9,936 bases of DNA, from contig CAIOOC010000346.1 in the NCBI GenBank assembly GCA_903859795.1, forward strand, positions 1 through 9,936, in the 5' to 3' direction. This stretch comes from an uncultured Bacteroidia bacterium. Lineage in GTDB: Bacteria > Bacteroidota > Bacteroidia > Bacteroidales > Prolixibacteraceae. Position 1 is the first letter of the stretch, and each line of letters starts with the position of its first letter. Both the position numbers and the translations under genes were made by a program. Below, in pieces: positions 5,994 to 9,936 of this stretch. The notes beneath the pieces are model-generated. The model ran no database searches. It was not told the DNA's origin and saw nothing but the letters and a program-made list of their open reading frames with translations.

Positions 5994-8276
5994 ATGAGAG
6001 ACATTTCAATTTCCTGCCTGTATTTAGTCATACTATTACTTTCTATTGCAGGGTGTAACACAAATAACTCAACTTCTTCCACTGAACTCACAAATGCAAA
6101 AGGGCAGCCTGTATACCAGGATGTCCCTTATTTACAGGATATTAGTACGAAATATTACTTCTCTCCTTCACATAAGTTATCGAATCTTTCAGCAATCTCT
6201 GCCAATCGTGACGCACAAATCCGTGTTTTGTCGGATAGCGGGGTTGTAGTTCCGGATAATGGCTCCCTTTTTTATGCAGGTAAACTGATCCGGGATATTT
6301 CGTTTCCCCCACTTTACCCTAAAAAGATCAGGACCATCGGAACTTACCTGAATCAAACTGTTTACCTTGACAATAAACAGCTTTTCAGTAATGCATGGGC
6401 AGGAAAAATACAGATCGATCATGGAATGCCAAATGCAACTCTATTCGCTGGTGGTGAAGATTTCCATTTTCTGGTTTCGGACGGAGAACACCTCGTCTAT
6501 CTCGATCAGTCAGGGAAAAAACTATGGTCAGGCATTTTAAAAGGGGTTCTCCAGATCCGATATGAGGAATCAAAAAAATGTTTTCTTCTGGTGACACCGA
6601 GCCTTGTAGTGGAATATTCACCCGGACAATCTCAAATCAAAGTTTGTTATGCGGGTACAGGAATAACCTGTGCCACTGCGATTACAAAAGGGAATGAGAT
6701 TGTTATTGGTACCTCTTCCGGCTATCTTTGGTTATATGATAAGAAATTAATTTCCAATGTCCCGTGTGCAGAAATTACAGATATTAAGGAAATCAACGGC
6801 CATCTTTGGTTTGGTTCAGCCTGGGGGGCTTTTTATTTAAATGGCAAGGGAAAATATAATTATTATGCTGGTGAACGATGGTTACCCGGGAATCGCGTTG
6901 TTGCACTTGAAGCCGGTCCTGAAAAAAGTGTACTTGTGCTGACCGACGGAGGTCTTGGACAACTCTTTTTCAGAACAATGACTCTTGAAGAGAAAGCTCT
7001 TTTTTATCAAAAACAGGTGCGCGAAAAGAATATCCGCTATGGTTTTAATTGCAGCGCCGTAGGCATACCAAATGGGTATTCCACAGCCCGGACAGGTAAT
7101 CAGCCCAGCGACAACCTCTGGACCGGAATGTATCTGGTTGCTGAACTTTTCAGGTTTAAGGTAACTGGTTCAGAAGACGCAAAAGAAAATGCTTACGAAG
7201 CCTTTGAAGCAATGGAAAGGCTTCATACTGTGACTAAAATTCCAGGGTTATTTGCCAGAAGCTTTGAACGCGATTATAAGATTGAAAATGCCAAGGGTGC
7301 AGACTGGAAAAGACAGGAACTCTTAACCGACAGTCCCGCAAGTCTTTGGCTTCCGGCAGCCGATCATCCTAACTGGTCATGGCGTTCAACGGCCAGCAGC
7401 GATCAGACAGTCGGACAGATTTTTGCCCTTACAATGATTCTGGAACTTTCGGACGATGCACAATGGAAGGCAAGAGCACTTAAATGTCTTGACAACCTGA
7501 TGGGCTATATCGTTAAAAATAACCTTTACATCATTGATGTTGATGGTGAACCGACGATGTGGGGAAAATGGAATCCCGACTATGTAAATAAATTTCCCGT
7601 AAATGTCGGTGACCGGAAAATTACCTCTTCAAATATCATTGCCTTCCTGCAAACAGCCTTTCACTTTACGGGGAAGGATATCTACAAAAACAAGGCGAAT
7701 GAGTTGATGACAAAATTTGGCTATCTGGAGAATCTGATGCGACCATTTTCGCAAATCGGACCTGATCAAACTGATGAACTAAGCAAGGTCCTTTCCCAGG
7801 AGTGGAACCATTCGGATGATGAAATGTATTTTTTAGCTTACTGGGGACTATATCCCTATTCATTTTCGGGCGATTTAAAAGCAAAATTCGGTGCAGCCAT
7901 AAAAGATCACTGGGAGATTGAACGTCCTGAGAAAAATGCGTTATGGAACTTCACCTACGCGATGACTGGAGCAACGGAATTTGACCTGGATCCTTCAATT
8001 GATTTTCTGAAAGATTACCCGATGGATATGAGGAACTGGGCAATGCATAATTCACACAGGAGCGATATCGAACGGCTACCTGCCAATTTCAGGGGACAAA
8101 CAACCAGAGAGCGGCTCCCTCTAGGTGAAATTCCTATCTACAGGCACAACGGACAGTTCTTTACGCTTGATTCAAAAGGAGATGGAACATCGCTTGTGAG
8201 TGCAGGCGATACCTGGCTTTTGCCATATTGGATGGGAAGATATCTGGGAGTGATTTCAGCTCCTGCAAAGAAATGA
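5994..8276 (+). CDS. Large lipoprotein: probable beta-propeller plus alpha/alpha-toroid domains
   Basis: This encodes 760 residues. The N-terminus has a hydrophobic stretch and a lipobox SIAG-C with C21 as the lipidation site, so it is anchored in the outer or inner membrane; the following residues NTNNSTSS are a typical flexible linker. Residues about 30-325 are rich in short beta repeats such as GSLFYAGKLIRDI, LWFGSAWGAFY and VLVLTDGGLGQLFF, resembling a WD/regulator-type propeller. A TLEEKALFYQKQVREKNIRYGF helix (330-351) leads into a mostly helical C-terminal half (about 350-755) with a conserved-looking SDNLWTGMYLVAEL (372-385), a Trp/Asp-rich stretch around 440-460, STASSDQTVG (465-474) and NHSDDEMYFLAYWG near 605. 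That half looks like an (alpha/alpha)6 toroid as in polysaccharide lyases and unsaturated glucuronyl or other glycosidases. I do not recognise a named family. A surface glycan-acting or glycan-sensing role is inferred from architecture and neighbours. Confidence 0.82.
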   Translation: MRDISISCLYLVILLLSIAGCNTNNSTSSTELTNAKGQPVYQDVPYLQDISTKYYFSPSHKLSNLSAISANRDAQIRVLSDSGVVVPDNGSLFYAGKLIRDISFPPLYPKKIRTIGTYLNQTVYLDNKQLFSNAWAGKIQIDHGMPNATLFAGGEDFHFLVSDGEHLVYLDQSGKKLWSGILKGVLQIRYEESKKCFLLVTPSLVVEYSPGQSQIKVCYAGTGITCATAITKGNEIVIGTSSGYLWLYDKKLISNVPCAEITDIKEINGHLWFGSAWGAFYLNGKGKYNYYAGERWLPGNRVVALEAGPEKSVLVLTDGGLGQLFFRTMTLEEKALFYQKQVREKNIRYGFNCSAVGIPNGYSTARTGNQPSDNLWTGMYLVAELFRFKVTGSEDAKENAYEAFEAMERLHTVTKIPGLFARSFERDYKIENAKGADWKRQELLTDSPASLWLPAADHPNWSWRSTASSDQTVGQIFALTMILELSDDAQWKARALKCLDNLMGYIVKNNLYIIDVDGEPTMWGKWNPDYVNKFPVNVGDRKITSSNIIAFLQTAFHFTGKDIYKNKANELMTKFGYLENLMRPFSQIGPDQTDELSKVLSQEWNHSDDEMYFLAYWGLYPYSFSGDLKAKFGAAIKDHWEIERPEKNALWNFTYAMTGATEFDLDPSIDFLKDYPMDMRNWAMHNSHRSDIERLPANFRGQTTRERLPLGEIPIYRHNGQFFTLDSKGDGTSLVSAGDTWLLPYWMGRYLGVISAPAKK

Positions 8277-8283
8277 AAAAGTG

Positions 8284-8323
8284 ATTAATTAATTAGACAA
8301 TTAGCCAATTCGACTATTGGTTA
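8284..8323. repeat. Five 8-nt units each starting ATT
   Basis: ATTAATTA, ATTAGACA, ATTAGCCA, ATTCGACT and ATTGGTTA follow one another with an exact 8-nt period from 7 nt after the lipoprotein stop. The last three units also fold: TTAGCCAAT (8301-8309) pairs with ATTGGTTAA (8316-8324) with one mismatch and a 6-nt loop. The 10-mer TATTGGTTAA (8315-8324) also occurs at 5898-5907 ahead of the lipoprotein gene. It could be a degenerate tandem repeat, a terminator-like hairpin, or part of the next promoter region. Confidence 0.5.
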
Positions 8324-8329
8324 AGTTTG
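8322..8329 (+). promoter_or_regulatory. Candidate Bacteroidota -7 promoter element TAAGTTTG
   Basis: TAAGTTTG matches the TAnnTTTG -7 consensus at every fixed position and lies 37 nt before the ATG at 8366. The expected upstream TTTG-like element is only approximated by TTAG at 8301-8304, with about 18 nt between. It overlaps the end of a small hairpin. If real, the GH57-like gene has its own promoter in addition to any readthrough from the lipoprotein gene. Confidence 0.4.
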
Positions 8330-8365
8330 CAGAATGATTTACGAGATTAATATAAATCTATACTG

Positions 8366-9936
8366 ATGAAGAAATCGATACTAATTATTATTTTATTGCT
8401 GTCTGGCATTTTGGCAAATTCGCAGGAAAAATATGCAATCGGCATGTTTCATTTCAATCTTCAATATGTTGCAGGAGATTACAAGATTGAAAGCAAGATT
8501 ATCAAAAATTCAGTTTACCCGGTGCTGAAGTTTTTCGAGAAAAATCCTCAGTATAAATCAGATATCGAAATTCAGGGATATGCGATCGAAACACTTGCCG
8601 ATGATCATCCCGAAGTACTGGCGCTTTTAAAAAAGCTTGTGAATAAGGGACAGATTGAACTTGTAATTGCCCATTACTCCGATCAGTTCTTTATCGCCTA
8701 TCCCGCGCTTGATCTGAAGAAATCAATTGAAATCTCTGATAAGATCCTTGCTGATCATGGGATGAAGCGGTCACGGGTCTTCTATGGTCAGGAAATTCAA
8801 TGGACCCCTGCCTATGCCTCTGTCCTAAAAGATAAGTACGACCTTGTGGTAACTAGTTCCGATCCTCACGGCCATTACAGGGGAGCAACTCTTCCGTTGG
8901 TGAATGTGACCTATGGGAATGATCATATCCTTGGACTGATCGGGGCCGGACAAAATAAATTGCCGGGTCTTTCCTGGGATTTTGCGTTTCTTGATGATGG
9001 TGAAGTCTTCAATACACTCGATTATAACAGCGATTTCAATATCGTTCCCGAGCAGGAAAAAAAGAATATTGACAATTACAAAAGACTTCAAAAGGAGGGT
9101 TATAAGTTCGTGACGATGACCGAACTGGCCAATAAAATCAAAACATTAAAAGGGTATAAAGTTCCCGATTATCCTTTTGTACCTGAGGGAACCTGGAATA
9201 TGTCGGTATGCGGCCCCTTTATGTGGATGGGAAGACAACGAACCGGAATCGAAAAGGACGGGATTACCCGGGCGTTGTCATACAAGGTCAGGGGAGCAGT
9301 TCTGATGGCTGAACGGCTGATCAATTATGCTGAATCCAAAGGGCTGGATGTGACTAATCTAAGAAAGCTTATCCTCGAAGCCTGGAAACATCTGCTCCTT
9401 TCTGAAGTCTCCGATTCAAGTGGATGGTCCCCTTTATTGGTTGAGGTTCAGTATACAGATAATGAGGTAGCCAATACTGAGTTGGTTATCAGTGAGGTGA
9501 TGAAATCACTAAAAGTGCTTTTACCGATGGATGACAGGAGTTATCTTGTCAATACCAAAACCGGAAAAGTTGAGCCTGTCGTAACCCCTGCAGCCGGTTC
9601 TGTGACGGTGGGTGTACTTCCTGTCCCATTTGCTGTCAGGGCTGAGAAGTCGGTAAGCACCATTAAGAAAATCAATGAAAATTTATTCAGTCTCGATATA
9701 AAGGGTGAACGCCCTGCAGATGGCGCGGTGGAGATTATTTTTGATACCCCGGCCAATGGTCTGATGTACTCGGCCGTCTTTGACCGGAGTATTGCAGGCG
9801 GTCATGAATCGCTCGACACCCTCCACCTTCACTACGCAAATACGACAGGCACCGGTAGTAGAAACCTTCTTCAGCCAGCAGAGCGTCGGTATTTTAATGC
9901 CCAGCTCAGCAGCCGCTTCAAGGATGGTTGCACCGA
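8366..9936 (+). CDS. Secreted GH57/GH38-type glycosidase-like protein (3' end outside window)
   Basis: The frame is open without a stop from the ATG at 8366 to the window end, giving 523 residues. The N-terminus MKKSILIIILLLSGILANSQ is a type I signal peptide with cleavage near residue 18-20. The next segment AIGMFHFNLQYVAGD (24-38, H29) occupies the first-strand position of the (beta/alpha)7 glycoside hydrolase/deacetylase superfamily. IEIQGYAIETLADDHPEVL and KGQIELVIAHYSDQFF follow, the latter recalling the family's G-Q-[IV]-E strand. YGQEIQWTP (140-148) carries E143 where GH57 enzymes have their nucleophile glutamate, but this placement is by eye. Beyond about residue 280, GTWNMSVCGPFMWMG and SSGWSPLLVEVQY lead into beta-rich sequence after residue 400. 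The substrate is unknown; an alpha-glycan or alpha-mannoside would be typical. A lone deacetylase-like or inactive member is possible. It starts 90 nt after the lipoprotein gene. Confidence 0.65.
   Translation, partial: MKKSILIIILLLSGILANSQEKYAIGMFHFNLQYVAGDYKIESKIIKNSVYPVLKFFEKNPQYKSDIEIQGYAIETLADDHPEVLALLKKLVNKGQIELVIAHYSDQFFIAYPALDLKKSIEISDKILADHGMKRSRVFYGQEIQWTPAYASVLKDKYDLVVTSSDPHGHYRGATLPLVNVTYGNDHILGLIGAGQNKLPGLSWDFAFLDDGEVFNTLDYNSDFNIVPEQEKKNIDNYKRLQKEGYKFVTMTELANKIKTLKGYKVPDYPFVPEGTWNMSVCGPFMWMGRQRTGIEKDGITRALSYKVRGAVLMAERLINYAESKGLDVTNLRKLILEAWKHLLLSEVSDSSGWSPLLVEVQYTDNEVANTELVISEVMKSLKVLLPMDDRSYLVNTKTGKVEPVVTPAAGSVTVGVLPVPFAVRAEKSVSTIKKINENLFSLDIKGERPADGAVEIIFDTPANGLMYSAVFDRSIAGGHESLDTLHLHYANTTGTGSRNLLQPAERRYFNAQLSSRFKDGCT

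Overview
The window looks like a chromosomal segment from a member of the Bacteroidota, probably an environmental or marine Bacteroidales/Marinilabiliales-type organism. The evidence is moderate GC with AT-rich gaps, starts without clear Shine-Dalgarno sequences, a TAnnTTTG-type promoter word, short stem-loop repeats of a kind I associate with this phylum, and families common in polysaccharide degraders (DUF1080, SSS symporter, AGE epimerase, large lipoprotein). This placement is inferred; the window contains no rRNA, tRNA or other phylogenetic marker.

All seven supported genes lie on the + strand. From left to right: the 3' end of a HAD-family phosphatase (1-528); 3 nt later, a deoxyhypusine-synthase-like protein of unknown role (532-1638); a gap holding a long imperfect palindrome (1650-1737); an AGE/cellobiose-2-epimerase-family sugar epimerase (1812-3086); a gap with a composite stem-loop repeat (3132-3235); an SGLT-type sodium:sugar symporter (3269-4882); and a secreted DUF1080 (3-keto-glycoside hydrolase/lectin-fold) protein (4943-5551).

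A 442-nt non-coding stretch (5552-5993) follows. It has a strong hairpin near its left end and clustered dyads and repeated octamers in its right half. Next come a 760-residue lipoprotein with a probable beta-propeller half and a probable alpha/alpha-toroid half (5994-8276), then a secreted GH57/GH38-type glycosidase-like protein that runs off the right end (8366 to beyond 9936).

Taken together this reads as a carbohydrate-use locus. Envelope proteins (DUF1080, lipoprotein, GH57-like) would act on a glycan or glycoside. The sodium symporter would import the released sugar, the AGE-type epimerase would isomerise it at C2, and the HAD enzyme would act on a phosphorylated intermediate. There is no SusC/SusD pair in the window, so it is not a classical PUL as seen here. 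The least explained parts are the DHS-like protein coupled to a HAD phosphatase, the two-domain lipoprotein, and the three structured intergenic regions.
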